64,000 nt of DNA from assembly GCF_028858535.1 (NCBI RefSeq), contig NZ_JAPMOU010000020.1:1-64000 (forward strand), given 5' to 3'. Of the stretch, positions 9,647 to 17,074 are shown piece after piece (within the stretch, counting starts at the first letter, position 1; each line of letters begins with the position of its first letter). The notes beneath the pieces were generated by a model. That model searched no databases. It had not been told where the DNA came from and saw only the letters and a list, made by a program, of their open reading frames with translations. The translations under genes were made by a program, and so were the position numbers. Source of the stretch: Spartinivicinus poritis (lineage in GTDB: Bacteria > Pseudomonadota > Gammaproteobacteria > Pseudomonadales > Zooshikellaceae).

Positions 9647-10297
9647 ATGTTCTTTACAACCTCCAGTCGTCCACAATCTCAAGGAGAAGAAATTGCAAAC
9701 AGCATCAGTCATGGAATCGGTTTGATTGCGGCATTGATTGGAACCCCATTTCTTATTTTCCATTCAGTAGAATATGGCGATGCTAGTATTATTGTTGGTG
9801 TCAGCATCTTTCTTTCGACAGTTATACTACTTTACCTATCATCTACACTTTATCATTCACTGCCCATGGGTAAGGCTAAGCGCGTTTTTCGGCTTATCGA
9901 ACACTCAGCCATCTTTCTTCTTATTGCAGGCACATACACGCCTTTTGTCCTTGGTATACTACGTGGCACATGGGGGTGGACGCTATTCGGAGTCATTTGG
10001 GGACTTGCTGTAGTAGGAGTAGTCCTTAAGATATTGGAGAAAGCTCCTCATCCTATTATTTTTACAAGTCTTTATTTATTGATGGGGTGGATTATTGTTA
10101 TCGCCCTTGATCCTTTGCTTGATACAATGACACCTACTGGTTTATTTTGGCTGATTGCTGGGGGCTTGTGCTATACAGTAGGAGTCATTTTTTTTGCCAC
10201 AGACTCGCGCCTAAAGTATGGCCACTTCATCTGGCATTTGTTTGTTTTAGCAGGTACCACATGCCATTATTTCTCAGTACTTGGGTATATAATCTAA
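9647..10297 (+). CDS. trhA: Hemolysin III / TrhA (PAQR family) membrane protein
   Basis: A 216-residue protein with seven hydrophobic helices of the hemolysin III branch of the PAQR superfamily. Family marks are visible: EEIANSISHGIGL near the N-terminus, STLYHSLP and LIEHSAIFLLIAGTYTPF in the middle, and GHFIWHLFVLAGTTCHYF at the end, which include the conserved His, Ser and Asp/Glu residues that form the metal site. Bacterial members are linked to membrane homeostasis. It follows nhaA by about 80 bases on the same strand and may be cotranscribed. The hemolytic activity implied by the name is not established for most members. Confidence 0.9.
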   Translation: MFFTTSSRPQSQGEEIANSISHGIGLIAALIGTPFLIFHSVEYGDASIIVGVSIFLSTVILLYLSSTLYHSLPMGKAKRVFRLIEHSAIFLLIAGTYTPFVLGILRGTWGWTLFGVIWGLAVVGVVLKILEKAPHPIIFTSLYLLMGWIIVIALDPLLDTMTPTGLFWLIAGGLCYTVGVIFFATDSRLKYGHFIWHLFVLAGTTCHYFSVLGYII

Positions 10298-10419
10298 TAA
10301 GCAAATTTATGCTTGTTCAACTGTTTTAAATCAGATGGAATAGCAAATAGGAGTAACTTGGTTAAGAAGCTATAAGCTTTAACTACTAATTAAAAGGAGT
10401 ATGTTGCGAGATAAAAGTT

Positions 10420-10707
10420 CTATTTATCATTGTCCAATTTTTCCATTTCTTCTTTAATCCAGTGGTAAACCTTTGATTGAGATACGTTGTTAGCATGAAA
10501 GTTTCTATTGATTAGTTTTTCAATCACTAAAGCATCATCTTTTGAGTAGTTTTCTGATTTGGCAATCTTATTGATCAGGCTTAAGACTTCATAACCTTCA
10601 TGTTTATTAAATAAATTCACACCTAAACTTCCTTTTAGTCTAGAATCGTTGGATTTTGTTTTCCAATGATATATATACTTTAACTCTCTTTTATTGATTA
10701 CTGACAT
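10420..10707 (-). CDS. Small protein of unknown function
   Basis: A 95-residue charged, lysine- and asparagine-rich protein with no signal peptide and no family that I recognise. It is mostly predicted helical, with GYEVLSLINKIAKSE in the middle and VYHWIKEEMEKLD at the end. A good SD (AAAAGGA) sits about 8 bases before the ATG, which supports it as a real gene. It lies alone between trhA and another small unknown gene, in an AT-rich accessory stretch next to an IS30 element. It might be a small regulator or part of a transferred segment; I cannot say which. Confidence 0.5.
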   Translation of the reverse strand: MSVINKRELKYIYHWKTKSNDSRLKGSLGVNLFNKHEGYEVLSLINKIAKSENYSKDDALVIEKLINRNFHANNVSQSKVYHWIKEEMEKLDNDK

Positions 10708-10936
10708 GATAATTCCTTTTTTATTGCTTTAAAATCCAAAAATTGACGGGGAAAAGTCAATTCATTTAATTAAGTATATACTAACAAATGAACTTTTACC
10801 CATTAATTTAGACTAATGTACGTAGTCTAAGCAGAATGAATTATGTAAAGCAGCCTCAAGTGTAAATGTAGATAAATACAATTATTGAGAGGTACCCTTT
10901 AGTTAAGAGCTTTCAATCGCCTGGTGAGAATTATAT

Positions 10937-11272
10937 ATGGAGCTACAGCCAATGAAAAAACTACAAAATAATGATGTGAAAGCTGTTCTTAACTTTTTAA
11001 ATAGTTACTTTGTTACTCAAATAGAAGAAAAAAGAGTAGGGAAGTTGAATAGTGCAGAAAGTATGGCATGTGCAAGTATTTTGTTGGATATGAGTATGTA
11101 CTTACTTGAGATATCTGAAGATACCGAAAATCACCACACAGCATTATGTTGGCTAAACAGGAAACTTTTGGCTGAAATTAGCGAACATATACAATACCAA
11201 GATCACTATCCTAATCGTTTATTAATAAATAATATCAAGTCGTTGCAAATGGGGATTGATGGGAGCAAGTAA
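10937..11272 (+). CDS. Small helical protein of unknown function
   Basis: A 111-residue cytoplasmic protein, predicted all-helical, with no recognised family. It contains NDVKAVLNFLNSYF near the N-terminus and SAESMACASILLDMSMYLLE in the middle. Two starts compete: ATG at 10937 with GGTGAG upstream, and ATG at 10952, for which GGAG inside the first codons would be the SD. The gene ends 58 bases before the left inverted repeat of the IS30 element, so its original downstream context has been replaced or separated. Confidence 0.5.
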   Translation: MELQPMKKLQNNDVKAVLNFLNSYFVTQIEEKRVGKLNSAESMACASILLDMSMYLLEISEDTENHHTALCWLNRKLLAEISEHIQYQDHYPNRLLINNIKSLQMGIDGSK

Positions 11273-11330
11273 ATAGATAAAAGGCTGTTCTTTAATAGGT
11301 TCGACATATTTATAGGCTTTTTACATGATA

Positions 11331-11357
11331 GGCGGATTCAACTAATAAGTGCAACTC
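11331..11357 (+). repeat. IS30 left inverted repeat
   Basis: The 27-bp sequence starting GGCGGATTCAACTAATAAGT is the exact reverse complement of 12422-12448. Confidence 0.92.
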
Positions 11358-11431
11358 AACAACATCGCGGATGAGAGGGGCTATCTGCTATACTAGGCCG
11401 CTTCTCTTTTCCGCCAAGATTGGAGTTGCTA

Positions 11432-12406
11432 ATGGCCGAGACCTACAAGCAGATAACCCTAGAAGAACGATATCAAATTTCAGCTTATTTGGCAGCAGGT
11501 TTTAGCCGCTCAGCTATCGCTGAACAGCTAGGACGCAGTAAAAGTAGTATTTCCAGAGAGATAAATCGTAACAAAGGCTTACGAGGTTATCGCCCCAAAC
11601 AAGCCCATGAAAAAGCAATGGAACGCCGTCAGATGGCTTTTAAAGCAGTTAAAATGACACCAGAGCTTATCCATTTAATTGAAACAAAAATTCGCGAAGA
11701 GTGGAGCCCGGAGCAAGTATCAGGTTGGCTATTGGATGAGCATAATCTACAGCTGAGCCATGAGAGGATTTATCTGCATATATGGGACGAGAAGGCTCAG
11801 GGTGGAGATCTGTATAAACACCTGAGACGGCAAGGTAAAAAATACACCAAACGTTGCCATAGTAAAAATAGTCGAGGCCAAATCAAAAACCGGATAAGTA
11901 TTGATGAAAGACCTGCGATAGTGGATGCTAAAACCCGTGTGGGTGACTGGGAAATTGACACTGTGATTGGTAAAGGGCATCAGGGGGTATTGGTTACTCT
12001 TGTTGAAAGAAAAACACTTTACACACTGGTTGCTCAAGTAGAAAGTAAGCAAGCAACCGTTGTAATAAAAGCGGCAATTGACCTGTTAATGCCATTTAAA
12101 GAACGTGTACATACGATAACAGCAGATAATGGAAAAGAGTTTGCGTTCCATGAAGAAATAGCTAAACAGCTACAGACCAAAGTGTATTTTGCTCATCCTT
12201 ACCACTCATGGGAGCGGGGTGTAAACGAGAATACTAACGGTTTACTAAGGCAATATTTTCCGAAGAATACTAATTTAAAAAATATTACCCAAAAACAAAT
12301 TGACGCGGTGGTTTATAAGCTTAACAATAGACCCCGTAAAACACTTGGATATAAAACACCTGAAGAGATGATAAATCGATCTCTTGCCAGGACATCGCAT
12401 CAGTAG
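11432..12406 (+). CDS. IS30 family transposase
   Basis: A DDE transposase of about 324 residues that moves the surrounding element by cut and paste through circular or dimer intermediates, as known for IS30. The N-terminal helix-turn-helix reads RYQISAYLAAGFSRSAIAEQ followed by GRSKSSISREINRN, the classical IS30 DNA-binding region. The catalytic core shows D in GDWEIDTVIGKGHQG, D in TADNGKEF, and E in HSWERGVNENTNGLLRQYFP. A TTG at 11420 also opens the frame, but GGAG at 11422-11425 precedes the ATG at 11432, so that start is preferred. No internal stop or frameshift is seen. Confidence 0.95.
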   Translation: MAETYKQITLEERYQISAYLAAGFSRSAIAEQLGRSKSSISREINRNKGLRGYRPKQAHEKAMERRQMAFKAVKMTPELIHLIETKIREEWSPEQVSGWLLDEHNLQLSHERIYLHIWDEKAQGGDLYKHLRRQGKKYTKRCHSKNSRGQIKNRISIDERPAIVDAKTRVGDWEIDTVIGKGHQGVLVTLVERKTLYTLVAQVESKQATVVIKAAIDLLMPFKERVHTITADNGKEFAFHEEIAKQLQTKVYFAHPYHSWERGVNENTNGLLRQYFPKNTNLKNITQKQIDAVVYKLNNRPRKTLGYKTPEEMINRSLARTSHQ

Positions 12407-12421
12407 GGAAATTAAAAGGCG

Positions 12422-12448
12422 GAGTTGCACTTATTAGTTGAATCCGCC
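12422..12448 (-). repeat. IS30 right inverted repeat
   Basis: Reverse complement of the left 27-bp repeat, directly followed by the ATA target duplication. Confidence 0.92.
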
Positions 12449-12481
12449 ATATTTCTAATACGTTGGGTGACTTTAGAATAA

Positions 12482-12870
12482 ATGATGCTTTCCATACTTA
12501 AAACTATTATATTATCAGGTGAATTATTTCTCAGTGTAACAACATTTTCTGAAACCATTGAGTTGGTAGATGGAACTATAATTTTTGGATATGTTAATTC
12601 ACTCAATGGTGAGGTTTATTTAATGAATACGCCTAGCTTAGGGCAATTGCGGATAGAACAAAGGAAGTAAGGTGTGCTCAATCCGCAAAGGAAAAGTTAT
12701 CTCTAGTACAGGAAATGATTTATCCAATTCTATTGTTAATATTCCTAAAGCAATGACCGCTATTCAAACATTACAGAATGACCCTCAGATGAAAGCTATA
12801 CTTGCTGATTAGGAGCTTATGCGGCTGATTAGCAGGGGTGATCTCAATGCACTGCAAAGCAACCTTATTT
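12482..12870 (+). pseudogene. Eroded small exported protein gene
   Basis: The open frame begins MMLSILKTIILSGELF (signal-like), then IELVDGTIIFGYVNSLNGEV and TPSLGQLRIEQ, and stops at 12668. One base out of register from about 12672 the text continues SIRKGKVISSTGNDL, then AMTAIQTLQNDPQMKAILAD and a TAG at 12810-12812, after which ELMRLISRGDLNAL continues in the same frame. The motif 'NDP-MKAILADPELM--I--GDLNAL' is a common sequence style in proteins of this kind, so the TAG probably replaces a Pro or similar codon. One frameshift and one stop mean the gene is dead or heavily altered. The IS30 right end lies 33 bases upstream of the start and would have cut off its promoter. Confidence 0.6.
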
Positions 12871-12885
12871 TATGCCTAAAAATAT

Positions 12886-14145
12886 TTAACCTTCCTGATA
12901 GGCTTTTTTCACTTCCTCGGCAATAATCTTCAAACCGTTAGCAACTTTTTCATCATCTTGTGAATAAGTAATGCGAATACACTCTTGTTGATGGCGCCAG
13001 TCATTATCATTGATACCTGGGAAAAAATAATGGCCTGATACCACAATAACCCCTTTATCTTTTAATCGTTCGTAAAGTTCTAGGCTGGTGATAGGGAGGT
13101 CTTTAAACCATAACCATAAAAACATAGCACCTTCGGGTTTATGGATATAGTAGTCGTAACCATCAAGAGCCTGGTGGATAGTATTTACCGCTTTTTCAAC
13201 TTTCGTTTGATAAAACGGTTTAATAATTTCATTACTCATGGTCAAAATGCTGCTGTCTTTGACCATATCCATGGTTAATAAACTGCCAGTACTGTTAGTA
13301 GCTAAGCTCAAAATAGCATTGATTTTAGTGACTGATTCGATTACCGATTCATTGGCAATCACGATACCGGTTCGACAAGCGGGTAAGCCAAGTTTCGATA
13401 GGCTTAAGCACAGAATAATATTGTCATTCCAATAAGGGGTAGCTTCGGTAAAAATCAGGTTAGGGAAGGGGGTACCGTAAGCGCCATCAATAAATAAGGG
13501 AATGTCGTGTTGCTTGGCTAGTTTATCCAGATGCTCTATTTCTTGATCGGTTAATACATTACCTGTCGGGTTGGTAGGGCGTGATACACAAATAGCACCA
13601 GTGTTGTCAGTAACCTGTAAATTAGTAAAGTCGACATGGTATTTGAAGGTATGCTGGTCGATTAACTCAATGGAAGGGCGGTTAGCTGTAAAAAAATGCT
13701 CGCTTAAACCCGCATCAGCATAACCGATATACTCGGGTGCTAAAGGAAACAAAATTTGCTTTTGGCTGCCGTCCTGATACTGACCAGCAAACATATTAAA
13801 TAACATAAAAAAGGCAGATTGGCTGCCGTTGGTCAAGGCAATGTTGCGGGTGGTTAAGCCCCAGCCAAACTGGCTGTTTAACAACTTAACCAGAGCATCA
13901 ATAAATTCTTTCTCGCCTTGAGGAGGATCATAGGTGCCGATGAATCGGACAAATTCGCTATGATTATCAACAATCCGACGTAGCCGGGCTTTAAACACTT
14001 CCTCTACCTCAGGGATATGGGCAGGATTGCCGCCCCCCATCATTATCAAGGGCTGATCACTGGCAAGGGCATTGCCTAAGTCACTCATTAAAGATTGAAT
14101 GCCCGTTTGGCCGGTAAATTTTTCTCCAAAATTGGATAGTTTCAT
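12886..14145 (-). CDS. avtA: Valine--pyruvate transaminase
   Basis: A 419-residue PLP-dependent class I aminotransferase that matches AvtA in length and text: GIQSLMSDLGNALAS near the start, MMGGGNPAHIPE, and IALTNGSQSAFFMLFNMFAG. The PLP lysine is Lys251 in LSLSKLGLPACRTG, and VSRPTNPTGN carries the conserved Asn of the substrate pocket. The enzyme exchanges the amino group between valine and pyruvate, giving alanine and 2-oxoisovalerate, in the cytoplasm. The gene stands alone on the minus strand. The assignment rests on close resemblance to the enterobacterial enzyme across the whole length. Confidence 0.9.
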   Translation of the reverse strand: MKLSNFGEKFTGQTGIQSLMSDLGNALASDQPLIMMGGGNPAHIPEVEEVFKARLRRIVDNHSEFVRFIGTYDPPQGEKEFIDALVKLLNSQFGWGLTTRNIALTNGSQSAFFMLFNMFAGQYQDGSQKQILFPLAPEYIGYADAGLSEHFFTANRPSIELIDQHTFKYHVDFTNLQVTDNTGAICVSRPTNPTGNVLTDQEIEHLDKLAKQHDIPLFIDGAYGTPFPNLIFTEATPYWNDNIILCLSLSKLGLPACRTGIVIANESVIESVTKINAILSLATNSTGSLLTMDMVKDSSILTMSNEIIKPFYQTKVEKAVNTIHQALDGYDYYIHKPEGAMFLWLWFKDLPITSLELYERLKDKGVIVVSGHYFFPGINDNDWRHQQECIRITYSQDDEKVANGLKIIAEEVKKAYQEG

Positions 14146-14324
14146 TGCTTCCTCGAATAGTAGAGTTGTCTATCCTGCTATGTCGCTAATATACACTAGA
14201 TGGCTTGGGTTTATACGTTTATACCGCTTATGTCGTTACCAGGCCCTAGTGTAGTCAGTATATCAGAAGTATTAACAAGTGAAATATCAGGTGTAGAGCA
14301 GTTAAAAAATGAAAACTACGCTAT

Positions 14325-14447
14325 AGTCAAAGCGAATGGTTTTTAGGGGCGGCCGTCAAGCGATGAAGCCCTATGAGTTTATGTTTTTATAAATGAATAG
14401 GGTGAAGAGTGACGACAACAAACCCTAAAAATCATTCGAGAAGAGTA
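14325..14447. repeat. Dispersed hairpin repeat, copy 1
   Basis: A segment with imperfect terminal inverted repeats: CTATAGTCAAAGCGAATGG and TTTTTAGGG on the left, and CCCTAAAAATCATTCGAGA on the right. It closely resembles the segment at 30155-30352, sharing the run AGCGAATGGTTTTTAGGGGC and the following CGATGAAG and ATGAGTTTATGTTTT blocks. It sits just upstream of an SBP gene and looks like a non-autonomous, REP/MITE-like intergenic repeat. Confidence 0.65.
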
Positions 14448-14492
14448 TATATTCAGCTATGTGTAAGACGGGCGAGTAGTGGTTTCACTGAT

Positions 14493-15278
14493 ATGCAACA
14501 GTTAATATGCCGTTTGCTTGCTTTTTTAAACGTAATAATAAGTACCATGCTAATCATCAGTCGACCTGGGCTGGCTGAGAAAATTCGTTTATCTGTAGCA
14601 GACTGGCCACCTTACTATTATAAGACGCATCCTGCCGATGGTGAGCATGCCAAGATAATTAATCAATTATTCAAGCAGGTTGGATTAGAGGTTGAATATG
14701 TTTGGTATGATGACTGGAAAGCAGCCTTTAATACTGCAAAAGCAGGAAGACATCATGGTACGCCCTCCTGGCGGTGTAACTCAGAACGGGCAAAATATTT
14801 TAGTTTTACGTTGCCTATTTTTAATGACCCCTATGTTTTTTTTCATTTAGCTGATACGCCCTTTAATTGGGATCGTTATTCCCAATTGAAAGCCTGGGAG
14901 CCGATAGGGGTGACTGCCAGCTATTTTTATGGTGATGACTTTCATCAAGTGGTTGCTCAAGACCGTATTTACCTCCATCAAGTCAGAATTGATGTATTGA
15001 TGTTCCGGCTGCTGCTCAGGGGACGCATTCAGCTAGCATTAATGACCCGAGATAATGGTCAGTCATTGATGAGGAGAGCCTTAACTCAGCAGCAACAAGC
15101 AAAAATCACTTATCATCCTACGCCTGTAACATACTCAATCAGTCATATTCTATTTTCAAAGCAATGGCTGGGTTACCAGGAACTAGTAGAATCAATTAAC
15201 CAGCAGATTACTCAAAGTAAAGACTTATTTCCTGAAGATATTCAGGCGATTCAGCAGCAGTGGCAAGGGTGCAAGTAG
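14493..15278 (+). CDS. Orphan periplasmic solute-binding protein (SBP family 3 type)
   Basis: A paralog of the protein at 4010-4825, sharing SVADWPPYYYKTHP, VWYDDWKAAFNTAKAGRHH and DPYVFFHLADTPFNWD. A signal sequence (MQQLICRLLAFLNVIIST... to GLAEK) precedes the type II binding fold. The open frame extends up to a GTG at 14409, but that stretch lies inside the repeat arm and encodes no signal-like text, so the ATG at 14493 is chosen. No transport partners are adjacent. It converges on the Bat operon with a palindrome in between. The ligand is unknown; family members bind amino acids and related small molecules. Confidence 0.82.
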   Translation: MQQLICRLLAFLNVIISTMLIISRPGLAEKIRLSVADWPPYYYKTHPADGEHAKIINQLFKQVGLEVEYVWYDDWKAAFNTAKAGRHHGTPSWRCNSERAKYFSFTLPIFNDPYVFFHLADTPFNWDRYSQLKAWEPIGVTASYFYGDDFHQVVAQDRIYLHQVRIDVLMFRLLLRGRIQLALMTRDNGQSLMRRALTQQQQAKITYHPTPVTYSISHILFSKQWLGYQELVESINQQITQSKDLFPEDIQAIQQQWQGCK

Positions 15279-15308
15279 CACCCTGATCTTGGTTGTTTCT
15301 CTGAGCTG

Positions 15309-15326
15309 GGGCCTGTTAACAGGCCC
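15309..15326. terminator. 18-bp perfect palindrome between convergent genes
   Basis: GGGCCTGTTAACAGGCCC is a perfect palindrome that touches the stop codon of batD on one side and follows the SBP gene on the other. It is a plausible bidirectional terminator core although no long U-tract flanks it. A half copy (GTTAACAGGCCCTAG) recurs at 36251-36265 before a T6 run. Confidence 0.5.
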
Positions 15327-17074
15327 TAGTTAGATAGGCTGGGATACAGAGGCATTAAACTATGTTTTGCTGGTTTAGCCTGTTTAGTCGGTTTTAATTG
15401 CTTGATTTGTTGTTTAAAGGCTGCACAGTCAAACGGTAGGGATTGGTTGCCATATAATTGGTTATCCAATGCTTGCAAGTAGGCACTGAGAGCAGGGTTT
15501 TGCCAGCACTCATCAGTTTTTTGCAAATTTTGGATTTGGGGATTATCCAGCGCTTGCTGGCTCCACTGAACAAACAGTCGTCTAATTTCGGTTAAATTTT
15601 GTTGGTCACAACTATTCATTAAACCATTAAATAGTTTTTGGGTTGAAGCGTTTTCCACTGCTGGTGTATTTGAAAGTGTATTAGCGGTTTTGGGTTGTTG
15701 CTGTCGTTGCTGCCACCACAGGCCAAGGGTAATTAGCCAAAGTGTCGCAAATAACAGGGTAAACCATGGCCAAACCCCACTGGATAGAGGGGATGGTTTC
15801 GTCAATGTGGTGTTTATTTCTGGCTGGGTAGCCACGACAGAAGGCGTGGGTGCAGTAGCTGGCGCTGAAGGTGCTGTTGGTTGGGCCTGGCTGGTTGCAA
15901 CAGGGGCTACGGTAATTTGCTTGGCTGGTAAAACTGCTTCTTCTATGGTTTGGCTAGTGGTATTAAACCAGCGATAGCGAATTTCGGGTAACTCGATAGT
16001 ACCTGCTTGGGTAGGTACCAATGCAATGGATTCTATTCGTTGGCCAATAATACCCTGGTCAGTTGGGATATCCTTGGTTTGTGATTTATCAGGGTACAGT
16101 TTTACCCCATTTAATTCAGGGGTTGTTAGTGGAGGTAATTGAGCAGCGGTTAATCCCTCGGCTTTAATTTCAATGGTTCGAGTAACAGAGTCTCCCACTT
16201 TAAGTTGGCTGGTGTCTGTACTCCAATTTTCAGTGAGTGTCAGTTTTTGGGCTGGTAGCCAATGACCTTTAGCTGAGGCGGGAGGGGCTTTTACGGTTAA
16301 TTTAATTTCTGGTGAATATTCTTCAACAGGCGTACCTATCTGGCGAGGAAACATATTAAATGGTGAATTTCTTCGACTTTGTGAAGCAACCGTACTGGTA
16401 AATTTAAGGGCTGGAATTAATATTTCACCACTTTCTTGAGGAAAAATAGCATACTTCAGCTCAAATACCCCATAACGCTGGCCATTGATAATGGTTTCAT
16501 AATTTTTGACTTCCCCTAATTGCTGACTAATAACACTGGGAATGGTTAAGGGGGTTATCCGACTATCGTCGTACAGTGGAACAGAATGATAAATAAGGAT
16601 AGTAAGCACCGCTTGTTCCTGAACAAAAACCTTCTCTTTATCCAGGCTGGCTTCGATAAAAACAGGTGAAACATTTTTACCTGATAATTGTTGGTTTGAT
16701 CCTGCTGGTTTCACATCTAAGGTAATAGGCTTGGTTTTTTCCCCTCGCAAGCTGATTGGGGGAATCACCACATAGCCACTTTGTTTGGGTCTTAAGGTAA
16801 TAATCCAGTCAGTCCAGGACTGGGTTTTGCCATTAACCGATTGATATTGGCTACGCTGGCTGCGTCCTAATACCGTGAATAATTCATGCAAAGGTGATAG
16901 GTCGGGTTCAGCACCAAACTCCTGTTTATCACTGCGTAGGGTGAGTTCAACCGTTTCATTCTGATTAATAATGGTCCTGTCCACAGAGGCGGTAAACTTT
17001 GCATGGCAGATTACTGACCAACCCATCAGTAACGTTGTCAGCCAGATTAGCGCTGATCTTTTTCGAGTTACCAT
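15326..17074 (-). CDS. batD: BatD-like protein (aerotolerance operon)
   Basis: A 582-residue exported membrane protein of the BatD/oxygen tolerance type. A signal peptide (ending near ICHAKF) leads into several beta-sandwich repeats of the kind ASVDRTIINQNETVELTLRSD, which begin the domain in this family. A Pro/Ala/Thr-rich linker (about residues 390-425) precedes one membrane helix (WPWFTLLFATLWLITLGLWW), and the C-terminal part is cytoplasmic. It is the last gene of the moxR-DUF58-DUF4381-batA-batBC-batD operon and overlaps the upstream gene by 7 bases. In other bacteria the Bat set is linked to oxygen or envelope stress tolerance; the mechanism is unsettled. Confidence 0.87.
   Translation of the reverse strand: MVTRKRSALIWLTTLLMGWSVICHAKFTASVDRTIINQNETVELTLRSDKQEFGAEPDLSPLHELFTVLGRSQRSQYQSVNGKTQSWTDWIITLRPKQSGYVVIPPISLRGEKTKPITLDVKPAGSNQQLSGKNVSPVFIEASLDKEKVFVQEQAVLTILIYHSVPLYDDSRITPLTIPSVISQQLGEVKNYETIINGQRYGVFELKYAIFPQESGEILIPALKFTSTVASQSRRNSPFNMFPRQIGTPVEEYSPEIKLTVKAPPASAKGHWLPAQKLTLTENWSTDTSQLKVGDSVTRTIEIKAEGLTAAQLPPLTTPELNGVKLYPDKSQTKDIPTDQGIIGQRIESIALVPTQAGTIELPEIRYRWFNTTSQTIEEAVLPAKQITVAPVATSQAQPTAPSAPATAPTPSVVATQPEINTTLTKPSPLSSGVWPWFTLLFATLWLITLGLWWQQRQQQPKTANTLSNTPAVENASTQKLFNGLMNSCDQQNLTEIRRLFVQWSQQALDNPQIQNLQKTDECWQNPALSAYLQALDNQLYGNQSLPFDCAAFKQQIKQLKPTKQAKPAKHSLMPLYPSLSN

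Larger units (their letters stand above)
11331..12448 (+). mobile_element. IS30-family insertion sequence, complete
   Basis: The 1118-bp element is bounded by perfect 27-bp inverted repeats (11331-11357 and 12422-12448) and flanked by a direct ATA duplication (11328-11330 and 12449-12451), the short target duplication expected of IS30. It contains one intact transposase gene reading rightward. Perfect ends and an open transposase suggest recent, possibly active, insertion. Confidence 0.92.

Noticed and set aside
12412-12606. Antisense 64-residue frame across the IS30 right end
   Set aside because: It spans the element boundary and mirrors the eroded gene on the plus strand.
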